From the NCBI RefSeq assembly GCF_029323795.1, contig NZ_CP119758.1, forward strand, positions 1,798,001 to 1,862,000: DNA of 64,000 bases, given 5' to 3'. Shown in pieces: positions 45,263-54,410 of the stretch. The notes under the pieces are model-generated. The model was not told the DNA's origin. It saw nothing but the letters and a program-made list of their open reading frames with translations, and made no database searches. This stretch comes from Zobellia alginiliquefaciens. Lineage in GTDB: Bacteria; Bacteroidota; Bacteroidia; Flavobacteriales; Flavobacteriaceae. Position 1 is the stretch's first letter; each line of letters starts with the position of its first letter. Made by a program: the position numbers and the translations under genes.

Positions 45263-46020
45263 TCTTGGTTATGCAGCGGTTGTTTTATTTGAAGCTCATT
45301 CAAAATGACCGCTCTCACCTCTTCGCGTAGTCCCGCCTTATTCTCTTCGGAAAGTTTTTTAGTTTCAAAAAACCGATGCACTTTAGCACGAACCAGCCCA
45401 GGACCTCCACTAAAAAATGAAAATGAGAATCGCTTTTTGTTATCATAGAACGTCATGGGAACGACCGGTATTTTATGGGCAATAGCCATTCTGAAGGCTC
45501 CGTCTTTAAAATCATCCAAAAGAATGCTTTCATCATCCGGAACTCCACCTTCGGGAAAAATGCAGATACTCAATCCTTGGCTCAATCGTTTTTGTGCACG
45601 CCTGTAAACCGCTGTTCTACTCTTAGCGTCGCTTCGGTCTACCATAATACACACCCGTTTAAAGAAAAATCCAAAAAGGGGTATCTTCTGTAATTCCTTT
45701 TTACCCACAAAAACAAAAGGATTTTTGCTGATATAAAGCATAAGCATTATATCTAACATGCTGGTATGGTTTGCAACGAGCATATAACTTTTTCCCATCG
45801 TGATTTTTTGCTCCCAAGATATTTTTGGCGGACACCCCATTCCATACAAAATAGGCATGGCCCAAAGGTTTCTGGCCATCCAAAAAAACTGCGGATACCA
45901 TTTCTCGGACAACGTACTCAATAATAAAAAAGGAAAAAACAAAAGGATGGGCAAGGCAACCAGAATATAGAACCAAATGCGGTACAAAGTATAGCCTATT
46001 TTTTTAAGTGGTTTGGGCAT
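45259..46020 (-). CDS. plsC: 1-acyl-sn-glycerol-3-phosphate acyltransferase
   Basis: A 253-residue membrane-bound acyltransferase that adds the second acyl chain to form phosphatidic acid. The catalytic HX4D is NHTSMLD (His85-Asp90) and the substrate site is FPEGGVPDDES. One N-terminal hydrophobic anchor covers about 16-35. Length is normal. It is diverged from trpS, whose ATG is 73 bases away. Confidence 0.9.
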   Translation of the reverse strand: MPKPLKKIGYTLYRIWFYILVALPILLFFPFLLLSTLSEKWYPQFFWMARNLWAMPILYGMGCPPKISWEQKITMGKSYMLVANHTSMLDIMLMLYISKNPFVFVGKKELQKIPLFGFFFKRVCIMVDRSDAKSRTAVYRRAQKRLSQGLSICIFPEGGVPDDESILLDDFKDGAFRMAIAHKIPVVPMTFYDNKKRFSFSFFSGGPGLVRAKVHRFFETKKLSEENKAGLREEVRAVILNELQIKQPLHNQD

Positions 46021-46063
46021 AAAATCAAAAGTAACAATTTTATGAGGTATAACCCATTTCTTT

Positions 46064-46071
46064 TATCTTTG
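46064..46071 (+). promoter_or_regulatory. -7 box of the trpS promoter
   Basis: TATCTTTG is an exact TAnnTTTG match 21 bases before the trpS ATG at 46093. It lies downstream of an alternative in-frame ATG at 46042, which argues against that start. Confidence 0.6.
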
Positions 46072-46092
46072 GGCTTCTTTGAAAATAAGCAA

Positions 46093-47061
46093 ATGGCAAG
46101 AATTTTAACAGGAATACAAAGTACGGGCACCCCACATTTAGGAAATATCTTAGGTGCTATCATACCCGCGATAGAAATGGCTCAAGACCCAAAGAACGAA
46201 TCGTTCTTGTTTATAGCGGATATGCATTCGCTCACCCAGATTAAAAATGCGGAAGAATTACGCAGAAATACCTATGCTATAGCTTCTACTTGGCTTGCTT
46301 TTGGACTGGATATTGATCAAACTGTTTTTTATAGACAGAGCGACGTACCGCAGACTACGGAGCTTTCCTGGTACCTAAGTTGTTTTTTTCCGTTTCAGAG
46401 GCTCACCTTGGCGCATTCGTTCAAGGACAAAGCAGACCGCTTAGAAGATGTTAACGCTGGATTGTTTACCTACCCTATGTTAATGGCCGCGGATATTCTT
46501 TTATACGATGCCAATATTGTACCCGTTGGAAAAGACCAGATGCAGCATCTTGAGATTACTCGTGATGTAGCTTCTCGTTTTCATGCACAACTGGGAGAAA
46601 CCTTTGTTCTACCCGAAGGTAAGGTTCAAGAAAGTACCATGTACATTCCCGGTACGGATGGAGAGAAAATGAGCAAGAGTAGGGGCAACCTGATCAATCT
46701 TTTTCAGACCGATAAAAAACTAAGGAAACAGATCATGGGTATACAGACGGACAGTACGCCTATGGAGGAACCAAAGGACCCGACTAACGACAACGTTTTT
46801 GCCTTATATAAAATATTAGCCGCTCAAGAACAGATTGAAGAAATGAGTGCCAGCTACCTTGCAGGAAACTATGGTTATGGCCATGCCAAACAAGCGCTTT
46901 ACGAAGTTATTGTAGATAAGTTTGGTGATGCCCGTGAGAAGTATGAATACTATATGAACAACCTTCAAGAAGTGGACGAAGCCTTGGCCATTGGTGCTGA
47001 AAAAGCACGTAAAGTTGCCGATGGTGTTCTTGAAAGAGTACGCGAAAAATTGGGTTATTAA
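46093..47061 (+). CDS. trpS: Tryptophan--tRNA ligase
   Basis: A 322-residue class I synthetase charging tRNA-Trp. The HIGH-like motif is PHLGN near residue 14, and the KMSKS motif is EKMSKSRGN near residue 196. I start at the ATG at 46093, giving MARILTGIQ, because the promoter box lies between it and the upstream ATG. It is monocistronic, with a 26-base palindromic terminator 8 bases after the stop. Confidence 0.97.
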   Translation: MARILTGIQSTGTPHLGNILGAIIPAIEMAQDPKNESFLFIADMHSLTQIKNAEELRRNTYAIASTWLAFGLDIDQTVFYRQSDVPQTTELSWYLSCFFPFQRLTLAHSFKDKADRLEDVNAGLFTYPMLMAADILLYDANIVPVGKDQMQHLEITRDVASRFHAQLGETFVLPEGKVQESTMYIPGTDGEKMSKSRGNLINLFQTDKKLRKQIMGIQTDSTPMEEPKDPTNDNVFALYKILAAQEQIEEMSASYLAGNYGYGHAKQALYEVIVDKFGDAREKYEYYMNNLQEVDEALAIGAEKARKVADGVLERVREKLGY

Positions 47062-47068
47062 ATTTTAA

Positions 47069-47094
47069 CAGAACCGACTCATGAGTCGGTTCTG
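47069..47094 (+). terminator. Terminator of trpS
   Basis: A perfect 26-base palindrome (half-site CAGAACCGACTCA) directly after the trpS stop is followed by CTTTT. It may also end dprA transcription from the other side. Confidence 0.8.
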
Positions 47095-47243
47095 CTTTTA
47101 GAAGGTGATTTTACACTTTACTTTTTAGCCGATTTTTAGAAGTTTTTTATCGATAAAGGTCTATAGTACCAACCTTTCATGCTTTAAGTATAAATGTACA
47201 GACTAGCTGGTCGGTAGTTTTCTATTAGAAATTTATGTTTTTG

Positions 47244-48347
47244 TTAAATAGCTTCATACAGTTTTCCCGGTAAGGGACGAATGACTCCTTTCATTTCCAT
47301 ATTTAACAATGTTGATGAAACTTTAAAAATAGGCAACTGGCATTCAAGGGCAATACTATCCAACAACTGCTTCCCATCTTTTTGCAAATAATCATAAATA
47401 GATTGCTCCGTTGGCTCCAGTTCTATAAAGAGTTGTTTTTGAATTGTTGGTGTGGCTTTTTTGGCAACGTCCCATCCTAACAAATAAATCAAATCCGCTG
47501 CCGAAGTTAACATGTGAGCCTTTTGCTGTTTAATGAGATTATTGCATCCAGAACTGTACTTATCTTTTGCTCTTCCCGGTACGGCAAAAACGTCTCGGTT
47601 ATAACTATTGGCAATATCCGCAGTTACCAAACTACCTCCTTTTTCTGCCGATTCTATAACTACCGTGGCTTCGCTCATCCCGGCAATAACGCGATTTCGT
47701 TTTAAAAAATTTTCTCTATCCGGATTGCTTGAGCTTCTAAATTCGGTGTAGAAACCACCATTCTTTTCTACATCCAGAAGGTACTTACTATGTACTTTGG
47801 GGTAGATTTGATTGAGCCCGTGCGCCAAGCAGCCAATAGTCTGTAAACCATGTTTCACAGCTGCTTTTTGAGCTGTAATATCAACTCCATACGCAAAACC
47901 ACTAACTATAACAGGGTCCAACGGGGCAATGTCTTCTATGAACTTCTCGCAAAATGTAGTTCCATAACTGGTTATGTTACGCGTACCAACTATACTTATC
48001 AATTTGCGCCCCTCCAAATTAATGTTTCCCCTCTTATAGAGTAAAACTGGGCTATCAATACAATGTTTCAAGTATGACGGATAATCCGCATCCATGAAAT
48101 AGGAGAATCCTATTTCATTTCGTTTAATATATTCATACTCATCAACTGCAGATTCTTCATGCTCCCCATCATATAAACCTTTTAAAGCATGCGTGCCTAT
48201 ACCGTCAATTTTTAAAAGATTCTGTCTTTTCTCTTCAAAAACAGCTTGCGCACTTCCGCAGTGTGCAATTAATTTTTTCAACGTTACATCACCAATTTTT
48301 GGGGCACCTTGCAGGCGTAAAACTGCAAGCAATTCATCTGTAGTCAT
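47244..48347 (-). CDS. dprA: DNA-processing protein DprA
   Basis: A 367-residue DprA/Smf protein that protects incoming single-stranded DNA and loads RecA on it during natural transformation. An N-terminal helix-hairpin-helix-like part is followed by the Rossmann-like domain with SIVGTRNITSYG, VSGFAYGVDITAQKAA and GGSLVTADIANSYNRDVFAVPG. A C-terminal winged helix completes it. Only this competence gene is present here. Confidence 0.95.
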   Translation of the reverse strand: MTTDELLAVLRLQGAPKIGDVTLKKLIAHCGSAQAVFEEKRQNLLKIDGIGTHALKGLYDGEHEESAVDEYEYIKRNEIGFSYFMDADYPSYLKHCIDSPVLLYKRGNINLEGRKLISIVGTRNITSYGTTFCEKFIEDIAPLDPVIVSGFAYGVDITAQKAAVKHGLQTIGCLAHGLNQIYPKVHSKYLLDVEKNGGFYTEFRSSSNPDRENFLKRNRVIAGMSEATVVIESAEKGGSLVTADIANSYNRDVFAVPGRAKDKYSSGCNNLIKQQKAHMLTSAADLIYLLGWDVAKKATPTIQKQLFIELEPTEQSIYDYLQKDGKQLLDSIALECQLPIFKVSSTLLNMEMKGVIRPLPGKLYEAI

Positions 48348-48359
48348 TTATAAGGGCGT

Positions 48360-48367
48360 CAAAGTTA
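48360..48367 (-). promoter_or_regulatory. -7 box of the dprA promoter
   Basis: TAACTTTG on the minus strand is an exact TAnnTTTG match 12 bases before the dprA ATG. No ideal TTG is seen at the usual distance. Confidence 0.5.
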
Positions 48368-48438
48368 TCCACAAAATACACAAATTATAATGTTAATAAA
48401 AAGTTATGTGGGCTCTGGTATGACCCTTTATTTTTTTT

Positions 48439-48446
48439 CATATTTG
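48439..48446 (+). promoter_or_regulatory. Candidate -7 box of the HU-like/SPOR gene
   Basis: CATATTTG differs from TAnnTTTG only at its first base and ends 6 bases before the ATG at 48453, giving a near-leaderless transcript. Confidence 0.35.
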
Positions 48447-48452
48447 CGTTAA

Positions 48453-49412
48453 ATGGGACTAGAACGCTATATATCTGAATTAATGTATCGCTACAATTGT
48501 GTAGTCGTGCCCGGTTTCGGAGCTTTTTTAACAGAGCAGAAATCGGCCGTAATACATGAGAGTACAAATACTTTTTACCCACCTGTAAAGACGGTTTCTT
48601 TTAACCAACAACTGCTGTCAAACGACGGACTATTGGTTTCTTATGCCGCTGAAACAGAAAATGTTTCTTTTGAGGAAATGCTTACACAAGTTGGCGAAAT
48701 CGTTAGCGAATGGAAAGCGGACCTTAAAAAAGGCAATCAACTAAGATTAGCAGATATTGGAACACTTTGGTACAGTGTAGAAGATAAAATTCAGTTTCAA
48801 CCCTCAGGAAATGTCAATTATTTGACGTCTTCTTTCGGAATGTCTTCTTTTGTTACGGCTCCGGTAACCCGCGAAGTTTTAAAAGAAGAAGTCGTACAAT
48901 TAGAAGAAAAGATTCCATTTGCTTTTACACCGGAGAAACGTGAAACCCTAACCCTGCGTCCTTATTTAAAATATGCTGCAGTTGCATTAATTGCATTAAC
49001 ATTGGGAGTTACGGGATTTCAATTTTATAAATCTAACGAGAACAATCAGCAATTAGCTCGTCAGGAAGCTGAACAACAGGTTTCAAAACGCATTCAAGAA
49101 GCTACTTTTTTTGATGCACAGCCCTTAGAATTGCCAACGATTACACTTAAAACCTCTAAAAAAGAATCAGCAGAGAAAGCTGTGGAACGCATGCACCATA
49201 TTATTGCCGGAGCATTCCGTTATCGCACAAATGCAGATAGGAAAATAGAGGAACTTAAGCAAGAAGGCTATAACCCTTCTTATATAGGCACAAACCCTTT
49301 TGGCCTGTATTTGGTTGCTTACGATAGTTTTACCGATTCTAACAAAGCTTTGGATGCGCTTCGTGAAATTAAGCTGACCCAAAAAGATGCTTGGTTAAAG
49401 TCCGGTCACTAA
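48453..49412 (+). CDS. HU-like domain and SPOR domain membrane protein
   Basis: A 319-residue protein joining two functions. Residues 1-150 hold the paired CCDC81-like prokaryotic HU domains (LERYISELMYRYNCVVVPGFGAFL, then a second unit). One membrane helix spans about 171-193. A C-terminal SPOR domain (about 245-319, HHIIAGAFRYRTNADRKIEELK) should bind denuded peptidoglycan in the periplasm. It could tie the chromosome or another cytosolic partner to the division site. This architecture is known in Bacteroidota but is not well studied. Confidence 0.88.
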   Translation: MGLERYISELMYRYNCVVVPGFGAFLTEQKSAVIHESTNTFYPPVKTVSFNQQLLSNDGLLVSYAAETENVSFEEMLTQVGEIVSEWKADLKKGNQLRLADIGTLWYSVEDKIQFQPSGNVNYLTSSFGMSSFVTAPVTREVLKEEVVQLEEKIPFAFTPEKRETLTLRPYLKYAAVALIALTLGVTGFQFYKSNENNQQLARQEAEQQVSKRIQEATFFDAQPLELPTITLKTSKKESAEKAVERMHHIIAGAFRYRTNADRKIEELKQEGYNPSYIGTNPFGLYLVAYDSFTDSNKALDALREIKLTQKDAWLKSGH

Positions 49413-49522
49413 CCCCAGTCCTCACATTTAATCATTTACAAAGAAAAGACGCATTTTACGTTTTTTTAATATCAGCATTTGCTTAGCGCAAAAGCTTATG
49501 ATATGATGCCCGCTAAAAAAGG

Positions 49523-49530
49523 TATCTTTG
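49523..49530 (+). promoter_or_regulatory. -7 box of the thioesterase promoter
   Basis: TATCTTTG is an exact TAnnTTTG match 15 bases before the ATG at 49546. Confidence 0.5.
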
Positions 49531-49545
49531 CCCAAAAATTGAAGT

Positions 49546-50058
49546 ATGCAGGCTAAAAATCCCCGTGATTCTAGAACCGTAATGACCGATATGGTACTCC
49601 CAAGCGAGACCAACCCCCTCAATAATTTATTTGGAGGAGAGCTTTTAGCTCGTATGGACCGTGCTGCCAGTATTGCTGCACGCCGCCATAGCCGCCGTAT
49701 TACCGTTACCGCATCTGTAAACCACGTGGCGTTCAATCAATCTGTTCCTGTAGGAAGCGTCCTTACCGTAGAAGCAGCGGTTTCGCGTGCTTTTAGAACC
49801 TCTATGGAGGTTTATATTGATGTTTGGATGGAAGACCGTTTCACGGGCGAACGCTCCAAGGCCAACGAGGCTATTTACACCTTTGTGGCAGTAGATGATA
49901 CCGGAAGACCCACTATAGTCCCCCCTTTACAACCAGAAAACGAGCTAGAGCAAGAACGCTTTGAAGGCGCCTTGCGTAGAAAACAGCTCAGTCTAGTATT
50001 GGCCGGTAAAATGAAACCTAACGAGGCCACAGAATTAAAGGCCTTATTTACAGAATAA
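49546..50058 (+). CDS. Hotdog-fold acyl-CoA thioesterase
   Basis: A 170-residue acyl-CoA thioesterase of the YciA/BACH type. Typical stretches are MVLPSETNPLNNLFGGELLARMDRAASIAA, TASVNHVAFNQSVPVGSVL and SMEVYIDVWMED. It hydrolyses acyl-CoA to free acid and CoA; chain-length preference cannot be read. A single gene whose end lies 7 bases from the converging aldo/keto reductase gene. Confidence 0.93.
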   Translation: MQAKNPRDSRTVMTDMVLPSETNPLNNLFGGELLARMDRAASIAARRHSRRITVTASVNHVAFNQSVPVGSVLTVEAAVSRAFRTSMEVYIDVWMEDRFTGERSKANEAIYTFVAVDDTGRPTIVPPLQPENELEQERFEGALRRKQLSLVLAGKMKPNEATELKALFTE

Positions 50059-50065
50059 CCACTCC

Positions 50066-50908
50066 TTAGAAATCAAAATTATCTGGGTCAGGTCCGCTGC
50101 GCTCTCCTTTATCTAGGCCATCTAGATATGCCACATCGGCTTCCGAAAGTTCAAAGTCGAAAATATCGGCATTGGACTTGATCCTATTTTCATGTACCGA
50201 TTTTGGAATGGCTACAATACCTTTCTGCAAATTGTACCGTAAGATTATTTGTGCGGTAGATTTTTGATACTTCCCGGTGAGTTGTTTAAATTCCTCAGAT
50301 TTGGAGTCAAAAACTTCCCCCTGCATAAAAGGAGACCAAGATTCATATTGAATACCTTTAGCGTTACAGAAATCAATAAGTGTCTGTTGCACTAAAAACG
50401 GATGAAACTCCATCTGGTTCACCATGGGAACAATCTCGGCAGTCTCCAATAAATCTTCTAAATGATGCTGCAAAAAATTACTCACTCCTATAGCCTTAAT
50501 TTTCTTGTCTTGATAAAGCTTCTCCATGGCTCGCCACGTATCCTTGTATTTTCCGGCAACAGGCCAATGAATTAAATATAAGTCGAGGTAATCCACCCCC
50601 AAACGCTCTAAAGTCTCTTCAAAAGCTTTTAAAGTACTTTCATAGCCTTGGTCTGCATTCCAAAGTTTTGATACCAAGAAAATCTCCTCTCTTGCCACAT
50701 TGCTTTCAACAATACCCTTGCCTACTCCTTCTTCATTTTTGTAAGCCGAAGCCGTATCTATGTGCCTATAACCGGCATTCAACGCATTCCTTACCGCATC
50801 GATCACCTCTTGGTCATTATCTGCTTGGTACGTACCTAAACCTAGGTACGGCATTGCTACATTGTTACTTAATTTAAAAGTGCCTTGTAAATCTGTTATC
50901 TTCTTCAT
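50066..50908 (-). CDS. Aldo/keto reductase
   Basis: A 280-residue NADPH-dependent reductase of the AKR5-like group. The catalytic tetrad can be assigned from DTASAYKNEEGVG (Asp, Tyr), LVSKLWN (Lys) and YLIHWPVAGK (His). The nucleotide-binding end is AIPKSVHENRIKSN. Such enzymes reduce aldehydes and 2,5-diketogluconate-type substrates. It is 7 bases after the envC-like gene as last gene of the flippase-dut run and may simply be co-transcribed. Confidence 0.92.
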   Translation of the reverse strand: MKKITDLQGTFKLSNNVAMPYLGLGTYQADNDQEVIDAVRNALNAGYRHIDTASAYKNEEGVGKGIVESNVAREEIFLVSKLWNADQGYESTLKAFEETLERLGVDYLDLYLIHWPVAGKYKDTWRAMEKLYQDKKIKAIGVSNFLQHHLEDLLETAEIVPMVNQMEFHPFLVQQTLIDFCNAKGIQYESWSPFMQGEVFDSKSEEFKQLTGKYQKSTAQIILRYNLQKGIVAIPKSVHENRIKSNADIFDFELSEADVAYLDGLDKGERSGPDPDNFDF

Positions 50909-50915
50909 AAAGTTC

Positions 50916-52145
50916 TTATAATTGGTACACCCACTCTTCCGGATTTAACTTTGAAGTGTTTTGGTGTAAGTAAAATTTTAATTTTGTCTGTCCGTTAGAC
51001 CGATTGGTATAAATTTCTCCCAACTCGGTTTTAGCCTCAACTCTATCCCCTTTTTTAACGTATAAATTAGAAAGGTTATAATAGGTGCTGATAAAGTTAC
51101 CATGCTTCAGCTGTACGGCCTTGTTTCCGCCCGGAATAGAAAGAATAGCTATTACCTCTCCCCTAAAAATAGCTCGGGCTTTTGCGCCTTGATCGGTAGT
51201 TATTACCACGCCATTGCTTTGGTGTTTTATACCAGGGTAAATAGCATCTGCATACACTCCAAAACCTTGACTTTTGAAACCCTTCTCCACCGGCCATATT
51301 AATCTGCCCTTGTTTGCCGTAAAGCTATTTGCAACGATTGCTGCCTCAGGGGTTAACAAAAACTTGCTAGGGTCATCGCTCTTTTTATCGGCATCTCTAT
51401 TTGCTGATGCAATGGCTTCACGAATCAATCGCTCAATCTGACGGTCAATTTCTTTTGCTTGATTCTGCTTATCACGAATTTGAGCTGCAAATTTTGTTTC
51501 ACTTTTACGAATAGTTCCTAATAACGCCTGATGATCCTCTTTTTCTTGAGTCATGGCCCGCTTGGCTTTGAGGTTCTCAGCAACCAAACGGTCTTTTTCC
51601 TTTCGTTGTGCCGTAAGGCCGATATTCAACTTACTCAGTTCTTCGGTCTTCACGACAATGGTCTCGCCTTGCTTTCTCCTAAACTCGGTGTATTGTTTAA
51701 TATATTGAATACGCTTAAATGCCTGATAAAAATCGTCTGAAGCCAAAAGAAACATCAACTTACTTTGTTGAATTTTACTTTGATATCCCTTTTGAATCAT
51801 CATTGCATAATCATCTTTGAGCTTATCCAACTCATCCCTTAAATCTGAAATAACCTTAATATTGGCATTAATTTTTCTATTGAGGAGATTTGATTGCCTA
51901 TTGGTAACATTAATCAGCTCTTGGCGAACCTTTATTTTATTATCCAAGGCTTCCATCTGATCAATGACATTCCCTTTTTTCTTCTTTTGATCAAACAGTA
52001 AATAATTGATTTGCTCTATCTCTTTCTGCAATTTTTCCCGTTTAGCCTCTAGTTCCTCCTGCTCTTCGGTCTGAGCATAAGCAGGGCTCCATCCGGACAA
52101 GCAGAATAAAAGAAAAACAACGATGTAACGCTTTTTACTTAGCAT
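50916..52145 (-). CDS. envC: EnvC-like murein hydrolase activator (degenerate LytM)
   Basis: A 409-residue periplasmic protein. A signal peptide (about 1-24, ending PAYAQ) is followed by long coiled coils (about 26-250) and a C-terminal M23/LytM domain. The usual zinc-binding motifs are not intact: GIKHQSNGVVIT, STYYNLS and LKFYLHQN replace HxxxD, the YxHL-type loop and the HxH strand. It is therefore expected to activate amidases for cell separation, as EnvC does, and not to cut peptidoglycan itself. It overlaps the DUF4292 gene by 11 bases. Confidence 0.88.
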   Translation of the reverse strand: MLSKKRYIVVFLLFCLSGWSPAYAQTEEQEELEAKREKLQKEIEQINYLLFDQKKKKGNVIDQMEALDNKIKVRQELINVTNRQSNLLNRKINANIKVISDLRDELDKLKDDYAMMIQKGYQSKIQQSKLMFLLASDDFYQAFKRIQYIKQYTEFRRKQGETIVVKTEELSKLNIGLTAQRKEKDRLVAENLKAKRAMTQEKEDHQALLGTIRKSETKFAAQIRDKQNQAKEIDRQIERLIREAIASANRDADKKSDDPSKFLLTPEAAIVANSFTANKGRLIWPVEKGFKSQGFGVYADAIYPGIKHQSNGVVITTDQGAKARAIFRGEVIAILSIPGGNKAVQLKHGNFISTYYNLSNLYVKKGDRVEAKTELGEIYTNRSNGQTKLKFYLHQNTSKLNPEEWVYQL

Positions 52146-52929
52146 CGTCCGTTAATGTGATTTCTTTAAAACCTTTCGGTATTTTATATGGAAAGTTCAT
52201 CGGCTGGTCAAATTCAATACTCTTATATTCAATATCGACCGTATTTCTGTCATCACCTTCAATAGCAGCAACAGCAATACGTTGTGGAAGAATGTACTTA
52301 CCAATCTGTTGATAGTCCGTATAGTTCACCTGCAACAATCGTTTCTTTAAAGGTTGGGATAATTGTTGCGAAGCCATCTTGAAGTTTTTGGGCTCTACTT
52401 GAAACATCACCTTAAACAAATCCATTGCTTTTTTCGGTTTCAACTGATAATCACCGTTCACAACGGAAGCGTCATACTTGGCTTCTTTCAGGTCAAAAAG
52501 TGCCTGCCCCATTAACAAGTTCTGAACCTGCTCAAAATCTAGCTCAGTGCCCAAAAACTTACTCAGGTAGGCAAAATTACCATCAAAATATTCATTCTGG
52601 AGTTTGTTATAAAAAGTAACCCTACCCGGAGTAATATACGCTTTTACCATGCCAAGGGGAGCGCTCATCCAAATAGCTTTATCCTTTTCCATCCTGAGAC
52701 TTACAGAAACTCCTTGTGAGGATTCGCCATCTGAATAATCAATACGCATTTTACCGCTCAACGTATTGAAATTGGTAGTATTGGCATAATGATTTTTGAC
52801 AATTGCTTTCGCCGAAAGACTGCCATCTACCTTTCCATCAGCCAGCACTTTGTTTGATTTACAGGAAAGAAAAAAGGATATTGAAACGAGCGCCATAAAG
52901 CGCAAAGCAATTCGTAAGGGTAACGCCAT
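52135..52929 (-). CDS. DUF4292 lipoprotein
   Basis: A 264-residue lipoprotein with lipobox FFLSC and lipidation at Cys23. The body is a DUF4292 domain with a LolA/LolB-like pattern of beta-strands (MRIDYSDGESSQGVSVSLRMEKDKAIWMSAPLGMVKAYI). A role in lipoprotein or lipid transport to the outer membrane is possible from that likeness, but no function is proven. It lies between the TPR and envC genes and overlaps the latter. Confidence 0.83.
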   Translation of the reverse strand: MALPLRIALRFMALVSISFFLSCKSNKVLADGKVDGSLSAKAIVKNHYANTTNFNTLSGKMRIDYSDGESSQGVSVSLRMEKDKAIWMSAPLGMVKAYITPGRVTFYNKLQNEYFDGNFAYLSKFLGTELDFEQVQNLLMGQALFDLKEAKYDASVVNGDYQLKPKKAMDLFKVMFQVEPKNFKMASQQLSQPLKKRLLQVNYTDYQQIGKYILPQRIAVAAIEGDDRNTVDIEYKSIEFDQPMNFPYKIPKGFKEITLTDDAK

Positions 52930-52943
52930 AATCTTTGTTAAGT

Positions 52944-53885
52944 TTAAAACCCAGGTTTTATCTTACGAAGATACATATTTGCCTTGACTGAATTGTTAAT
53001 GGAATTATAAGCATCTGCCAGCTCCTTATAAAATTTGTTGGCTAGTGCTATGTCACCCACCAAATAGTCCAAACCCGTTTCTAACGACTCAATAGCATCA
53101 CGCGGTTTTGATTTTTTATTGAAGGCGTAGCCCTGAGCATAGTAAAAATAAGGTTGGGACGGATAACTTTCCAATGCCTCTTCCGCCACTTGGTCCAAAG
53201 CCAAATAATTATTGCTCCTTAGCATACCTTGAATGCGGGCCTTAAACTGCTCAAAAGAACCTGATGCCTCCCTATTCTCATTTGTAACGGAGAAAGAGCT
53301 TCTAGTAATTGCGGCTTCTTGGGTCTCTATTAAATCCTCAACTTTTACGGAGAGTTGTTGGGTAAACCCAGATTTTGGGGTTTCTTTTAAAATTGCCTGT
53401 GCCGCCTTTGCCCTTCCTTTTCTATAATATACCAATGCCAAGTTCTCTTTAAACTTGGAATTGTCAAAAGGCAATTGTGCCCTTAAAGCTTCTATTGGTT
53501 TTTGTTGCTTCTGTAATATTTCTACATACGTATTTGTATACCAAAGATTGTCCGGTTCCGCTAAAACGGCGGTTAAAGCATAACCTTCGGCAACGGGATA
53601 TTGTTTTTCTTTTAAGTACAATTGGGCAAGTTCATGGTCTACTACATAATTGTCCGCATCCAACTGTTTGCAGGCCAACATGAGGTTAATGGCCCTATCA
53701 TAATTTTCAATTCCTTTCTGCTTTAAAGCTTCAAAGAATTTCTCTTGAAAATCATCCGAATAATCGTCTAAAAAGATTTCTGAACTTTGATTTTCATCAA
53801 TCACAGGTGTTTCTTGGGCACGCATTGAGAGAGAGGTAAATAAAATTCCTCCGAAAAAAGCCGATATGATAGGACTTGTTTTCAT
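52944..53885 (-). CDS. Exported tetratricopeptide-repeat protein
   Basis: A 313-residue protein with a signal peptide (about 1-23) and several TPR-like helical pairs, for example NYDRAINLMLACKQLDADNYVVDHELAQLYLKEKQ and QPYFYYAQGYAFNKKSKPRDAIESLETGLDYL. It probably serves as a periplasmic or outer-membrane scaffold. It lies between dut and the DUF4292/envC genes, an order I regard as common in Flavobacteriaceae, hinting at a role in cell-envelope assembly. Confidence 0.85.
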   Translation of the reverse strand: MKTSPIISAFFGGILFTSLSMRAQETPVIDENQSSEIFLDDYSDDFQEKFFEALKQKGIENYDRAINLMLACKQLDADNYVVDHELAQLYLKEKQYPVAEGYALTAVLAEPDNLWYTNTYVEILQKQQKPIEALRAQLPFDNSKFKENLALVYYRKGRAKAAQAILKETPKSGFTQQLSVKVEDLIETQEAAITRSSFSVTNENREASGSFEQFKARIQGMLRSNNYLALDQVAEEALESYPSQPYFYYAQGYAFNKKSKPRDAIESLETGLDYLVGDIALANKFYKELADAYNSINNSVKANMYLRKIKPGF

Positions 53886-53929
53886 TCTACACGTAAGTCT
53901 ACACCTATAAAACCCTTAATTTGATTTTT

Positions 53930-54364
53930 TTATTTTACTCCCGTACTACCAAACCCACCTTCTCCTCTTGTGGTTTCAGACAATGTTTCAACCGCAATCC
54001 ACTCCGCCCGTTCATGCTTGGCTATGACCAGTTGAGCAATACGCTCCCCATTTTCTATAGCAAAACTCTCGTTGGACAAATTGACTAAAATCACACCAAT
54101 TTCTCCACGATAATCAGCATCTACAGTACCGGGCGCGTTAAGAACCGTGATTCCTTTTTTAGCTGCCAGACCACTTCTTGGTCTTACTTGGGCTTCAAAC
54201 CCCACAGGAAGCTCAATAAACAAGCCCGTTTTAATAATAGCTCTTTCCAAGGGCTGTAAAGTTACGGTTTCAGTAATATTGGCTCTTAAGTCCATTCCTG
54301 CAGAAGCTCCAGTTTCGTAATGCGGAAGGTTATGTTGCGACTTGTTGATTATTCTTATTTGCAT
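53930..54364 (-). CDS. dut: dUTP diphosphatase
   Basis: A 144-residue trimeric dUTPase that turns dUTP into dUMP and keeps uracil out of DNA. The five motifs are visible in order: [49 protein letters not shown] and [11 protein letters not shown]. Length is normal. It follows the flippase gene by 46 bases. Confidence 0.97.
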   Translation of the reverse strand: MQIRIINKSQHNLPHYETGASAGMDLRANITETVTLQPLERAIIKTGLFIELPVGFEAQVRPRSGLAAKKGITVLNAPGTVDADYRGEIGVILVNLSNESFAIENGERIAQLVIAKHERAEWIAVETLSETTRGEGGFGSTGVK

Positions 54365-54410
54365 ACTATTTGTTTAAACGTAAAAAATATAGATTTGATT
54401 CTGTTGAATG

